Shown: one piece after another, positions 1-9,071 of the stretch
Numbering within the stretch: position 1 is the stretch's first letter
Layout of the letters: every line of letters starts with the position of its first letter
Assembly: GCA_964450495.1 (NCBI GenBank)
Contig: CAYVFU010000001.1
Location: 1-64,000, forward strand
Source of the DNA: CALFUK01 sp964450495
Lineage (GTDB): Bacteria; Bacteroidota; Bacteroidia; Chitinophagales; Saprospiraceae
Direction of reading: 5' to 3'
Length of the DNA stretch: 64,000 nt
Notes under the pieces: model-generated
Database searches by the model: none
What the model was told of the DNA's origin: nothing
What the model saw: the letters and a program-made list of their open reading frames with translations, nothing else
Program-made: the position numbers and the translations under genes

Positions 1-1223
1 ACTTGGCCTATCATTATCTCTTCTGGATCTTCATCATCTCCACCATCAGTCTCTAACAGATCATTGTCATCCGCGAAATCGTCTAACATGGCTGTAACAT
101 CCGGATCTGAATCCACATCATCCCCATTATCAGCTGATATAATGACATTGTTCGAAATAGAAGTACCCGTGAAGGTATTGTCAATAGTTAATTCAATTTC
201 TATTACTTCACAATTCCCTGGTGTGATATTACCAGTGCTATTTGTCACAGGTCCTGTACTTGGGCCAACCCAACCATTGCTATCATTTGTGCTTAAAGTC
301 ATTCCAGCTGGGATGATATCAGTGACTCCGATACTTCCTGAATCTACATTTCCTTGATTGCAAACTGAAATATCATATGTTACATCATCTCCTGGCATAT
401 ATGGTCCCATAGAACTGACGACTTTGGTAATTGCCATATCATAAACAGAGCATGTCGCAGCAAAGATAAAATGTTGTGAAGGGTCATCTGGTGCTATACC
501 AAGCGCTTGCGACTTAAAGGTTAATTGAGTAATTGGGATGTTAACTGTAAACCAAGCTGCGCCAGCTTCATTATCTGGCAGAGCTTCTTGATAGTTTGTT
601 TGAGTCATGCCATTACCCTCTTGACCTACAAGTGTACCTGTCGCCGTATCCCATGTTGGAGCGATTGTATTTAGATCTGAATTGTCAGCATCAAAAGATG
701 CTTCGTGCCAATTGGCTATTACTCCAACAGGTACAGCAACTCCATTTTCATCTAAGGCACAAATTTGTACCTGATCTTGTTCTACATCAGCGATGATAAA
801 TGAAAACTCTCCTGCAGGAGTAGGCGATACAAAATTTAAAGTTGTTTCGACCGTATTTGTAATTGGAGTTCCTGCCATACCAAAAAAGCCAGCAACTTCA
901 ACTTGAATGTTTTCTGCAGCATCAGCTTGTCCATATGTATTCTCGAATCCGCCACCAACATTATCAATAACTTGTGCTGGACCTGGAACACTTGTATCTC
1001 CTGGAGCTACATCACCAGTAATAGCGTAGTTAAAATCTGGCATTGCATCGCAGTTGAATGTGCCTGTTCCTGTTAATCCGGCACCAGGTGTAAATACGGC
1101 AAATTCAGCATTAGGTGCTAATTGGGCATTTGATTGGAAGGAATAGAAAGATAGTAAGACTAGTAATATTGAAATTTGTATCAATGACACAGTCTTTCGT
1201 ACAGGTTGGTTAGTATTTCTCAT
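1..1223 (-). CDS. Secreted repeat protein with DUF11-like domain (C-terminus cut off by window)
   Basis: An open frame runs on the minus strand from an ATG at 1223 to the window edge with no stop, so about 407 codons are visible and the 3' part is missing. The first ~38 residues look like a Sec signal peptide (basic start, then a hydrophobic stretch SILLVLLSFYSF, then SNAQ). A second part begins near VYDMAITKVVSS and reads as a DUF11/CARDB-like beta-sandwich found in surface adhesins (MPGDDVTYDISVCNQGNVDSG, then an IPAGMTL motif). The visible end is very acidic, DGGDDEDPEE, as in linkers between such repeats. It is probably exported and, by analogy with neighbours, a type IX secretion substrate, but the sorting domain lies outside the window. 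Exact function unknown. Confidence 0.8.
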   Translation of the reverse strand, partial: MRNTNQPVRKTVSLIQISILLVLLSFYSFQSNAQLAPNAEFAVFTPGAGLTGTGTFNCDAMPDFNYAITGDVAPGDTSVPGPAQVIDNVGGGFENTYGQADAAENIQVEVAGFFGMAGTPITNTVETTLNFVSPTPAGEFSFIIADVEQDQVQICALDENGVAVPVGVIANWHEASFDADNSDLNTIAPTWDTATGTLVGQEGNGMTQTNYQEALPDNEAGAAWFTVNIPITQLTFKSQALGIAPDDPSQHFIFAATCSVYDMAITKVVSSMGPYMPGDDVTYDISVCNQGNVDSGSIGVTDIIPAGMTLSTNDSNGWVGPSTGPVTNSTGNITPGNCEVIEIELTIDNTFTGTSISNNVIISADNGDDVDSDPDVTAMLDDFADDNDLLETDGGDDEDPEEIMIGQ

Positions 1224-1772
1224 GTTCAACGAGATTCGTTTTATTTGGTTGGATACATCAAAAAAATGCACCTCAACTCTTATCAATCAAAAATCATGAA
1301 ATACTCCCTTAATTCGACTGCAGATTTTAGGTATTTAATACATACCCACATTTATAATGTATAACACATTGACTATTAGATATATAACTGTTAATATAAT
1401 ATGTTAAATATTCATATGAAATAGTAGAATAGGAAAAAAACTCAAGTTATTCATCAAATATCACGTAGAGTAGTTGTAGGTCTGTTGTAGACCTTTTGTA
1501 GTGAAGGCGATTTTTGTATATGTTTTATCCACATGCATAATCAACTCTTTTACAATGAAAAACAGTTTATACATTAATATATATTAAATTATCGCATACA
1601 TACTTCATTCAGAAGTAAATACAACAATTTAGTGTAAAATAACTTCTAAAGAGAATGAAAAAAGGGATGCAACTATAAGCTACATCCCTCTACTATTTGC
1701 AATTGATGTATTGAGATTAACTAAAAGCCGATTGACCTTTCATAGCTAATAACAACTTCAACTTTTCTATGT
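1224..1772. other. Intergenic region, 549 bp
   Basis: No convincing gene is seen. It holds the upstream region of the minus-strand secreted protein and the downstream region of glutamine synthetase. Near 1474-1500 the hexamer TTGTAG occurs three times and AGGTCT(1478-1483)/AGACCT(1489-1494) forms a six-pair hairpin followed by four T. This may be a weak terminator or nothing. The glutamine synthetase terminator is listed separately. Confidence 0.5.
1658..1689 (-). terminator. Rho-independent terminator of glutamine synthetase
   Basis: Read on the minus strand, AGGGATGTAGC and GTTGCATCCCT form an 11-pair stem (with G-U wobbles near the loop) around a five-base loop, followed directly by a T run. 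It lies about 85 bp past the stop of the GS gene, so it would end that transcript. Confidence 0.7.
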
Positions 1773-2783
1773 TTAAGCTGATTTTACAGTCTTAATAATT
1801 CTCCCTGCTATTTTATAAGGATCACCATTTGAGGCTGGCCTTCTATCTTCGAGCCAACCTTTCCATCCACTCTCAACAGTGGCAATTGGAATTCTGATCG
1901 ACGCTCCCCTATCTGACACACCATAACTAAAGTCAGTGATGGACGCTGTTTCGTGATCTCCAGTTAAACGTTGGTCGTTAAACTCTCCATAGACTGCGAT
2001 ATGCTCGTCTACAACAGGTCTGAAAGCCTCACATATTTGTTCGTAAACTTCTTTGGAGCCTGCAGTACGCAATGTTGTGTTTGAAAAATTAGCATGCATA
2101 CCTGAACCGTTCCAATCCATGTCCTTGCCTAAAGGTTTTGGATGATATTCGATGTAATATCCATAATCCTCTGTCAAACGATCTAAAAGATATCTTGCAA
2201 TCCAAAGCTCATCACCTGCAAGTTTTGCTCCTTTAGCAAACAATTGAAACTCCCACTGTCCACAAGCAACTTCTTGGTTGATGCCTTCAAAATTTAGTCC
2301 AGCTTCGATGCATAAATCAGCATGTGCCTCAACTAATTCTCTTCCGTGAGTATTTTTACCACCCACAGAACAGTAATACATCCCTTGAGGTGCTGGATAT
2401 CCACCAACTGGGAAACCTAATGGCAATTGAGTTTTTGTATCCATTATAAAATACTCTTGCTCAAATCCAAACCAAAAGTCATTATCATCATCATCAATTG
2501 TTGCACGACCATTTGATTCATGAGGGGTACCATCGGCATTTAGTACCTCTGTCATCACTAAGTATCCATTCACCCTATCTGGGTCTGGATATATTGCTAC
2601 AGGTTTTAATAAGCAATCAGATGATCCACCTTCTGCTTGACGAGTTGAACTCCCATCAAATGACCACATTGGACAGTCTTCTAACTTCCCACTAAAATCG
2701 TTTACTACTTTTGTTTTACTCCTCATATTTTGAGTAGGTGCATAACCATCTAGCCAGATGTATTCAAGTTTGTGTTTCGCCAT
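1773..2783 (-). CDS. glnA: Glutamine synthetase, GSII (eukaryotic-like) type
   Basis: It makes glutamine from glutamate, ammonia and ATP in the cytoplasm, the main entry of ammonium into metabolism. At 336 residues it matches the short type II enzymes rather than the ~470-residue GSI or ~730-residue GSIII. Visible family signatures are the N-terminal beta-grasp segment (LEYIWLDGY), the substrate/ATP segment with NGSGMHANFSN around residues 223-233, and RGASIRIP in the C-terminal part. The ATG at 2783 gives the expected N-terminus. The gene stands alone, with its own terminator at 1658-1689. A possible -7 box TAAATTTG lies at 2814-2821 (minus strand) but without a good -33 partner. GSII is common in several Bacteroidota, so this is not itself evidence of recent transfer. 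Confidence 0.93.
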   Translation of the reverse strand: MAKHKLEYIWLDGYAPTQNMRSKTKVVNDFSGKLEDCPMWSFDGSSTRQAEGGSSDCLLKPVAIYPDPDRVNGYLVMTEVLNADGTPHESNGRATIDDDDNDFWFGFEQEYFIMDTKTQLPLGFPVGGYPAPQGMYYCSVGGKNTHGRELVEAHADLCIEAGLNFEGINQEVACGQWEFQLFAKGAKLAGDELWIARYLLDRLTEDYGYYIEYHPKPLGKDMDWNGSGMHANFSNTTLRTAGSKEVYEQICEAFRPVVDEHIAVYGEFNDQRLTGDHETASITDFSYGVSDRGASIRIPIATVESGWKGWLEDRRPASNGDPYKIAGRIIKTVKSA

Positions 2784-2954
2784 AAGATTTTAATTTTTGA
2801 AAGAAATAATCAACAAATTTACATATGCCTGCGATATTTAGAGAGTTTTGCTGTTAAAATTTGTGATAACTAAACAGAAACTATATTCCGCATTGAATTG
2901 ATTATCAATTCATTAAATAGTATCATTTGTGATGTCTAAAGAAATTAATTCCGC

Positions 2955-2983
2955 TTTGCGAGAAAAAAAATATACTTATTTTG
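2955..2983 (+). promoter_or_regulatory. Candidate Bacteroidota-type promoter, nearly leaderless
   Basis: TTTG at 2955-2958 and TATTTTG at 2977-2983 are 18 bases apart, close to the Bacteroidota consensus TTTG-N19-TAnnTTTG (one base short in the -7 box). Initiation about seven bases downstream would fall at about 2990, next to the ATG at 2991. Confidence 0.45.
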
Positions 2984-2990
2984 CACTTCG

Positions 2991-5069
2991 ATGATTGTGA
3001 AAGTAGTCCAAGAATACATAAAGCCTTTAGTTTTTCCTTTGTTCTTCACTATAGTAATTACTTGTAGTTATGGTCAAAGTACAAATCTCGATGACTACAT
3101 AGAGTCCATCATTGAGAACTTAGATAGCGATTTGAATTTTGATTTCAATACGCTTTACGAAATTTACGAATATCGCCTGAGCAATCCAATTCATCTAAAT
3201 AGGGCTACCAGCGATGAGTTGCAAGAGCTGCTATTTCTATCTGATATCGAAACTCAATCCATCATCTCTTATCGAGAAGAACACGGTGATTTTATTAGCA
3301 TATATGAATTACAAGCAGTACCCAATCTGAGTTTAAAAAATATAGACAGACTATCAGACTTTATAACTATTGGTAAAGACGGTTCTCAATATCAACAGAC
3401 CTTCTCTGAAATGTTGAAAACTGGAAAGCATGAAATGTTTTTCAGAAATGAACAGATCCTTGAAAAAGTCAAAGGTCAAACGAGGAATGATGATGGAGTA
3501 AAAGCTTTCGAAGGCAATCCTTCCAATTATTATTTTAGATATCGTTACAATACAGACAATAGATTGAGATTTGGCCTTACAGCAGAGAAAGATGCTGGCG
3601 AGGCATTCTTCAATAAAAGTAACACTACAGGTTTTGACTTTTATTCTTTTCATTTTCATTTAAAAAATGTTTTAAAGGGAGTTAAGGATTTATCCATTGG
3701 TGATTACACGCTAAATTTTGGACAAGGTCTCACAGTGCACAATAGTTTTGGAGGTACAAAAAGTGCATTAGTAAATTCTATCAAAAAAAATGGCCAAGTA
3801 ATAAGGCCTTACAGTTCTAGAGGAGAGACTATTTTCTTAAGAGGAATTGCGACTACTATTGATGTCAGCAAAGCAATTGATGTAACTGGCTTTATTTCTT
3901 ATAAAAATGAAGATGCGAATATTTCACTAATAGACACCACTGACACAGATGACCTCCTAGTTGAATTTAGTTCGATACGTCAAGATGGGTTTCACAGAAC
4001 TGAATCTGAAATTGAAGATGAAAACTCCTTACAAAGAATTACGTCTGGAGCACGAATTGAGTATTCTGCATTTCCTCTAAAAATTGCAGGTAATATAGTC
4101 CTTGATCATTTTGAAAATTCATTTAATCCACAAAACACTGTTGCCAATTTATTTAGATTCAGAGGAAGCTCTTTATTAAATACAAGCATTGATTATTCTT
4201 ATAAATGGAAGAATGTAAATTTATTTGGAGAAGCGGCCTATAGTAACAGCAAAGGAACTGCACAACTTTACGGTGCCTTAATCGCATTAAATAGAAAAAC
4301 GGATATATCTATTTTATATCGTGATTATTCTAGAGAATATCAGAGCTTACTAGCAAATGCTTTTGGTGAAAGTTCTACTGTGAATAATGAAAAGGGAATT
4401 TATGTTGGCTTTAATTACGAGGCTTCAGAAAAATGGCAATTCTCGCTTTATTTTGATCAGTGGGAAAACCCATGGTTAAGAAGCCGCGTTGATACACCAG
4501 CAACTGGAACAGAATATTTAGCGAGACTAACTTATACACCTGGCTATAAATACAATTCCTATTTTCAATATCGCTACGAAAAGAAACAACGAAATCTGTC
4601 TGACAATCAAACACCAACTGATGTTGCTATACCTACCACACTACACAGATGGCGGTTTAACCAACAGATACAGTTAACTAGAAAATTCGAATTAAGGAAT
4701 AGACTAGAATTTTCTTTATTTGAAGACCATGAACGATCAGCAGGAATATTTATAGCTCAAGACATTTTCTATCGAACGCGAAAAATTAATTTCAGTACCC
4801 GAATTGCATATTTCAATACGGAAGATTTCGATAGCCGTATTTATGCTTTTGAAAGTGATTTACTGTATAGTTTTTCTATTCCGTTTTTCTGGAATGAAGG
4901 ATTTCGGTTTTACATTAATTCAAAGTGGAAAATTAATTACAAATTAACTGCTGAATTTAGAATTGCTAGAAGTCAGTTTCTTGATATTGACGAAATTGGA
5001 AGCGGAAATAATTTGATTAGTGGAAATTCCAGAACTGACATAAAAGCTCAATTGAGGTATAAATTTTAA
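2991..5069 (+). CDS. Helix-hairpin-helix domain protein with outer-membrane beta-barrel-like body
   Basis: A 692-residue exported protein. Residues 1-29 form a signal peptide (hydrophobic PLVFPLFFTIVITCSYGQ). Residues ~68-127 contain two ComEA-like helix-hairpin-helix units (HLNRATSDELQEL, then EHGDFISIYELQAVPNL). The rest is rich in alternating aromatic/polar beta strands and ends in RTDIKAQLRYKF, a terminal strand with C-terminal Phe as in outer-membrane barrels. Such HhH-barrel proteins recur in Bacteroidota and are annotated only by the HhH domain; a role in DNA handling at the cell surface is possible but unproven. The preceding candidate promoter would give almost no leader. Converges on the DUF1343 gene. 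Confidence 0.82.
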   Translation: MIVKVVQEYIKPLVFPLFFTIVITCSYGQSTNLDDYIESIIENLDSDLNFDFNTLYEIYEYRLSNPIHLNRATSDELQELLFLSDIETQSIISYREEHGDFISIYELQAVPNLSLKNIDRLSDFITIGKDGSQYQQTFSEMLKTGKHEMFFRNEQILEKVKGQTRNDDGVKAFEGNPSNYYFRYRYNTDNRLRFGLTAEKDAGEAFFNKSNTTGFDFYSFHFHLKNVLKGVKDLSIGDYTLNFGQGLTVHNSFGGTKSALVNSIKKNGQVIRPYSSRGETIFLRGIATTIDVSKAIDVTGFISYKNEDANISLIDTTDTDDLLVEFSSIRQDGFHRTESEIEDENSLQRITSGARIEYSAFPLKIAGNIVLDHFENSFNPQNTVANLFRFRGSSLLNTSIDYSYKWKNVNLFGEAAYSNSKGTAQLYGALIALNRKTDISILYRDYSREYQSLLANAFGESSTVNNEKGIYVGFNYEASEKWQFSLYFDQWENPWLRSRVDTPATGTEYLARLTYTPGYKYNSYFQYRYEKKQRNLSDNQTPTDVAIPTTLHRWRFNQQIQLTRKFELRNRLEFSLFEDHERSAGIFIAQDIFYRTRKINFSTRIAYFNTEDFDSRIYAFESDLLYSFSIPFFWNEGFRFYINSKWKINYKLTAEFRIARSQFLDIDEIGSGNNLISGNSRTDIKAQLRYKF

Positions 5070-5250
5070 TCAGGACTTCTATCTTCTAGACTGATTTTCC
5101 GTTAAATTACAAACTGATGGACAACAAATTAAAACCATTGTAACGGTTTTTGAACCAAGGGAATACAAACTAAAAATTTTTTCATTTAAATAAATTTGTG
5201 ACAAGATCCATTGGAGTCAAACTACTTTTCAACACAAAATGAAAAAGCGG

Positions 5251-6480
5251 TTATTCAAAATCAGTATATAATAAATAAGGTTTTCTAATTTGTTTAAAAT
5301 TAGTCACATCATCTTTCCACGATTTTTTCCAATCCTCCAATGCTATATTATTATCTAATGCAGTTCGCAATGATTTAGTACCAATTAATTTTTCAAAGAA
5401 ATTATTTTTAAGAAAAAATGGTTCTCCCTTATCTTTCATTTTTTTATAAAAATCAAATAGGTAAGAAAAATTAATTTCCTTTTGACTCATAATTTCTTGA
5501 ATAGATAAATCGGCTAAATTAATCCCGTAACAAATTTCACCATTTAATTTTGGTTTCGAAGCCCCTTCATTTGGTTTAGGCACAAAAGAATAATTGTATT
5601 CATTTAATGCTGGATGACCAATGACTTGAAATTGAGTATCTGTGCCTCTACCAATACTTAGATTAGTCCCTTCAAAATAACATATCGTGGGGTACAATAA
5701 AATTGATGTCAGATTCGGTAAATTGGGAGAAGGTTTTTCTGGCAAATCATAAGTCATGCTGTGGTCATAATTTTTACAGGGGATCACTTTTAAATCCAAG
5801 CTGGCGTTCTCTCCAAGCCATCCTTCACCTTTTACCATTTTTGCATATTCTCCAATGGTCATTCCATATACTACTGGTACATTATGCAATCCGATGAAGG
5901 ATGAATATTCAGTTTCCATTAACGGACCATCGACATAATAGCCATTAGGGTTTGGACGATCAAGCACAATGACTTGCACTCCATATTTGGCGGCTTCTTC
6001 CATCACATAGCTCAGGGTCGATATATAGGTATAAAAACGTACGCCCACATCCTGAATGTCAAAAATGACTGCGTCAAGATCTTGAATTTGCTCTTTAGAA
6101 GGTCTTCTATTTTTACCATATAAAGAGACAACAGGTATGGTTTTATATAAGCCATTCTCTACTTTTTCCCCAGCATCAGCTTCCCCTTTAAATCCATGTT
6201 CAGGAGAAAATATGCGATGGACCTCCAGATCAAAACTCAGTAAGGTATCCACGAGATGTTTATCCCCCACTCTACTTGTGTGATTTACGACGAGTCCTAT
6301 TTTCTTCCCTTTTAATTCCGGTACATACAACTGTAGCCTGTCCGCTCCGGGGATTATTGGGTCTAGTTTAGGGATGATCTTCTTTGTTGATTCATCGAAA
6401 TTGTTCGTATTAAACTTATTATTTATATTTTCTTTGCAAGAAAAAGCAAAACAAGACATTATTCCCACTAATAAAAACAT
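5251..6480 (-). CDS. DUF1343/NamZ-like exo-beta-N-acetylmuramidase lipoprotein
   Basis: The core matches the DUF1343 family, whose characterised member NamZ removes N-acetylmuramic acid from the non-reducing end of peptidoglycan fragments. Motifs include GLVVNHTSRVG, FSPEHGFKGEADAGE, VSLYGKNRRPS and DAVIFDIQDVGVRFYTYI. I place the start at 6480 (409 residues) because a lipoprotein signal follows at once (MFLLVGIMSCFAFSC, lipobox Cys at residue 15). The open frame continues to an ATG at 6582, but that would put 34 charged residues before the signal and overlap the neighbour by 93 bp. The chosen start is only 9 bp from the divergent start at 6490. Likely role is peptidoglycan turnover or scavenging at the outer membrane; activity is inferred from family. 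Confidence 0.85.
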   Translation of the reverse strand: MFLLVGIMSCFAFSCKENINNKFNTNNFDESTKKIIPKLDPIIPGADRLQLYVPELKGKKIGLVVNHTSRVGDKHLVDTLLSFDLEVHRIFSPEHGFKGEADAGEKVENGLYKTIPVVSLYGKNRRPSKEQIQDLDAVIFDIQDVGVRFYTYISTLSYVMEEAAKYGVQVIVLDRPNPNGYYVDGPLMETEYSSFIGLHNVPVVYGMTIGEYAKMVKGEGWLGENASLDLKVIPCKNYDHSMTYDLPEKPSPNLPNLTSILLYPTICYFEGTNLSIGRGTDTQFQVIGHPALNEYNYSFVPKPNEGASKPKLNGEICYGINLADLSIQEIMSQKEINFSYLFDFYKKMKDKGEPFFLKNNFFEKLIGTKSLRTALDNNIALEDWKKSWKDDVTNFKQIRKPYLLYTDFE

Positions 6481-6489
6481 CAAACGTAG

Positions 6490-7866
6490 ATGGCTAAGCG
6501 AAAATATGCGATTGTAGATATAGAGACAACCGGAGGCATGTTTAAGCGTGATAAGATTACAGAGATCGCGATAGTACTTCATGATGGTAAAAAGATTATC
6601 AAGCAGTTTAGTAGTTTGGTTAATCCAGAAAGATCGATCCCACCTGAGATCACACGTATAACGGGAATAACAACTGAGATGGTGTCAGAAGCTCCAAAAT
6701 TCTATGAGTTAGCCAAAGAAATTGTTGAACTTTTGGAAGGAGCCATTTTCGTAGCCCACAATGTTCGCTTTGATTATACCTTCATAAAAAATGAATTTAA
6801 AAGTTTGGGATATACCTTTACAAAGAGGCAGCTGTGCACTGTAAAGTTATCAAGAAGAGCGTTTCCAGGTCTACATTCCTACTCTTTAGGCTCTTTAATA
6901 AGAGAATTCGATATCCAGGTAGATGCAAGGCACAGGGCGTTAGATGATACATTAGCAACAGTTGAGTTATTCGAAAGAATCATAGACTCCTTTGAAAAAC
7001 CAGATGCACTTAAATTATTCATCAATCAAGGCATTAAGGAAGCTCAATTACCAAAAGGTATCAGCATTGATCAGTTACACGAGTTACCAGAGGAACCCGG
7101 TGTATATTACTTTATCAATGAGCACAATCGAGTAGTGTACATTGGTAAAGCTAAAAACATCAAGCAACGTATATTTCAGCATTTCAATAAAGTAACCGCG
7201 AAAGCAGCAAAACTGTATCAGCAAGTACATGAGATTAGCTTTGAATTATCCGGGAATGAATTGATTGCGTTATTGCATGAAGCCCATGAAATTAAAACAA
7301 GGCAACCGGAAATTAATAAAGCCCTCCGGAGAACAAGCTTTCCTTATTTCATGGGAATTATATCAGATGATGAAGGCTATGAAACGATACAAGTCTTAAA
7401 GTCCAGTACCAAGAATCTAGAAAAGGCAGAAAAGATCTACGATTATTCTTCCTTGGGAAATGCCCGCAATCATCTCATCGAATTAATTCCAGAATTCAAT
7501 CTGTGTCAAGAAAAATGTGCGGTAAGAGGCTTAGAATATTCCGTTTGCGACTGCATGGGGAGATGTAGAAATGAATCAATAGAAATTCACAACAACAAGA
7601 TTGTAGAGTTGAGAAATCATTTATCAGCAGCCTTTGAAAATGATTTCATCATCATTGATGAAGGCAGAGAAGTGAACGAAAAATCCGTTGTGCTCGTGGA
7701 AGACGGCAAGTATCTGGGACATGGTTATATCAATGAAATGGATGTTCAGTATGGCTTAGAGGAATTAAGAGAAGTTATCAAAGAAGTTCCTTTCTTGCCA
7801 GTATACAACCGTTTGATCTGGAATTATTTGCAAAACAACAAACCTAAAATAATCAACTTATCATAA
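6490..7866 (+). CDS. DnaQ-like 3'-5' exonuclease fused to GIY-YIG (UvrC/Cho-like) nuclease
   Basis: A 458-residue two-nuclease fusion. Residues 1-170 are a DEDDh exonuclease: YAIVDIETTGG (Asp10, Glu12), HNVRFDYTF and HRALDDTLAT supply the acidic residues and the catalytic His. Residues ~200-285 form a GIY-YIG domain (EPGVYYFINEHNRVVYIGKAKNIK, split here as EPGVYYF and VVYIGKAKN). Farther on is a cysteine cluster resembling the UvrC region (CQEKC...VCDCMGRC). The architecture recurs in Bacteroidota and in some proteobacterial epsilon-like proteins. It is likely a DNA repair nuclease acting on damaged or branched DNA; it is not the replicative epsilon subunit by context. The ATG at 6490 starts right before the first exonuclease strand. 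Confidence 0.9.
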   Translation: MAKRKYAIVDIETTGGMFKRDKITEIAIVLHDGKKIIKQFSSLVNPERSIPPEITRITGITTEMVSEAPKFYELAKEIVELLEGAIFVAHNVRFDYTFIKNEFKSLGYTFTKRQLCTVKLSRRAFPGLHSYSLGSLIREFDIQVDARHRALDDTLATVELFERIIDSFEKPDALKLFINQGIKEAQLPKGISIDQLHELPEEPGVYYFINEHNRVVYIGKAKNIKQRIFQHFNKVTAKAAKLYQQVHEISFELSGNELIALLHEAHEIKTRQPEINKALRRTSFPYFMGIISDDEGYETIQVLKSSTKNLEKAEKIYDYSSLGNARNHLIELIPEFNLCQEKCAVRGLEYSVCDCMGRCRNESIEIHNNKIVELRNHLSAAFENDFIIIDEGREVNEKSVVLVEDGKYLGHGYINEMDVQYGLEELREVIKEVPFLPVYNRLIWNYLQNNKPKIINLS

Positions 7867-7881
7867 ATAAGTATTTGTTCC

Positions 7882-8988
7882 TTATTCGTAAGCAACTTCA
7901 AATCCGGGAATCCGATACCAAGCCTTTGGATCTATGTCTCTTCGTACCTCTTGAATAAAATCTACCAGATCTTTATCAAGGCAATCAAAAATTATCCCGA
8001 TGCGATTAAATCCATTGTGATACTCATCAAATGGTTGAAATCCTCGACTTATAATTTTATTTCGCATGCGTAATGCATTCTTTGACTTTTTGAATGAGCC
8101 TACAACTATCACGCAGCCCTCATCAATAATCTCTTGCGTCAGCACGTCAGAATATTTGCCGATGTATGCGTCACCTTCTGTAGTTAGCAATTTATCAGAA
8201 GTATCGGAAACAACATCTGTTGCTTTGTCGACGACTTCTCCTGCTTTAGTGGCTGTACCCTCTACTATGTCCTTAGCTTTACCATCACCTAACAATGGGC
8301 ATCCATATCTGGTGATAATAAATACAGCTAATCCAAGCATTAGCAACCAAAACAAAGGGCCTCTAATTTCTTGAAAAAATGTTTTGTCGTCTTCGTAATA
8401 ATATGAATTTCTGTTTTGATTTGGATCCTCCATTTTGATCATTTTAGCAGCTGGATCACCGTCAGCATCAATGTTGACAGGTTCAGCCACCTTATCTATA
8501 GCAGAAACTTTACCAACTTTTACTGTTTTCGGCTCTTCCACCACTTTTTTAACACTTTCTTCCTTTTTATTTTTGCCTAATGAAACAAGTGGTATGGAAG
8601 GTAAATAGAGATATTCAGGATGAAAATTCTTCGAAATAGGTTTAAAACTCTTCTTATCATCACTTTGGGTAAGTGTTCCGATTCCAGCTAAATCAACTTC
8701 CACTCCACTATTTAATTCACTTATAATCAGAACTATAGACTCTTCAACAAGCTTTTCAGATTGATCTATAGTACATTTAAGCTTTTCTGCAACAAATTGT
8801 ATAAAACCAGTGTCTCTATATGCAGATTCTTTAAATATCAGGCTTTTAGTGGGAGGTGATAAAATATTGTCATTTATTGTGAAGTCAGGATGAGTTTGTT
8901 GTATAATAAACGTACCAATACCAGGTAATGAGACTGATTCATTCTTCAGTAAATACTGAAGCATACATGATGTAAAATTCGAATGCAT
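7882..8988 (-). CDS. HU-CCDC81 and SPOR domain membrane protein
   Basis: A 368-residue protein. The N-terminal ~60 residues (LLKNESVSLPGIGTFIIQQ) and the next ~70 (CTIDQSEKLVEESIVLI, VDLAGIGTLTQ) match the tandem prokaryotic HU-CCDC81 domains, a Bacteroidota module related to HU DNA-binding folds. After a charged linker there is one membrane segment (GPLFWLLMLGLAVFIITRYG) and a C-terminal SPOR-like domain (VIVVGSFKKSKNALRMRNKIISRGF) that in other proteins binds denuded peptidoglycan at division sites. I prefer the ATG at 8988 over the longer frame to 9111, which overlaps hemL and its promoter and adds a non-conserved segment. Likely a cell-division or envelope factor with the SPOR part in the periplasm. 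Confidence 0.82.
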   Translation of the reverse strand: MHSNFTSCMLQYLLKNESVSLPGIGTFIIQQTHPDFTINDNILSPPTKSLIFKESAYRDTGFIQFVAEKLKCTIDQSEKLVEESIVLIISELNSGVEVDLAGIGTLTQSDDKKSFKPISKNFHPEYLYLPSIPLVSLGKNKKEESVKKVVEEPKTVKVGKVSAIDKVAEPVNIDADGDPAAKMIKMEDPNQNRNSYYYEDDKTFFQEIRGPLFWLLMLGLAVFIITRYGCPLLGDGKAKDIVEGTATKAGEVVDKATDVVSDTSDKLLTTEGDAYIGKYSDVLTQEIIDEGCVIVVGSFKKSKNALRMRNKIISRGFQPFDEYHNGFNRIGIIFDCLDKDLVDFIQEVRRDIDPKAWYRIPGFEVAYE

Positions 8989-9017
8989 TGTTGGTATTGG
9001 GAGGTAAAATAAGTAAT

Positions 9018-9049
9018 TCTGAACAGACAGACATAGATCAGTAAATTTG
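9018..9049 (+). promoter_or_regulatory. Candidate hemL promoter
   Basis: A perfect -7 box TAAATTTG at 9042-9049, with TCTG (three of four consensus bases) at 9018-9021, 20 bases upstream. Initiation would fall near 9057, 15 bases before the hemL ATG. Confidence 0.5.
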
Positions 9050-9071
9050 TTATAAAAAAGAATATAAAGTG

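Noticed and set aside
5131..5151. Possible terminator AAAACC...GGTTTT after the HhH gene
   Set aside because: Six pairs around an eight-base loop with only a short T run is too weak to claim.
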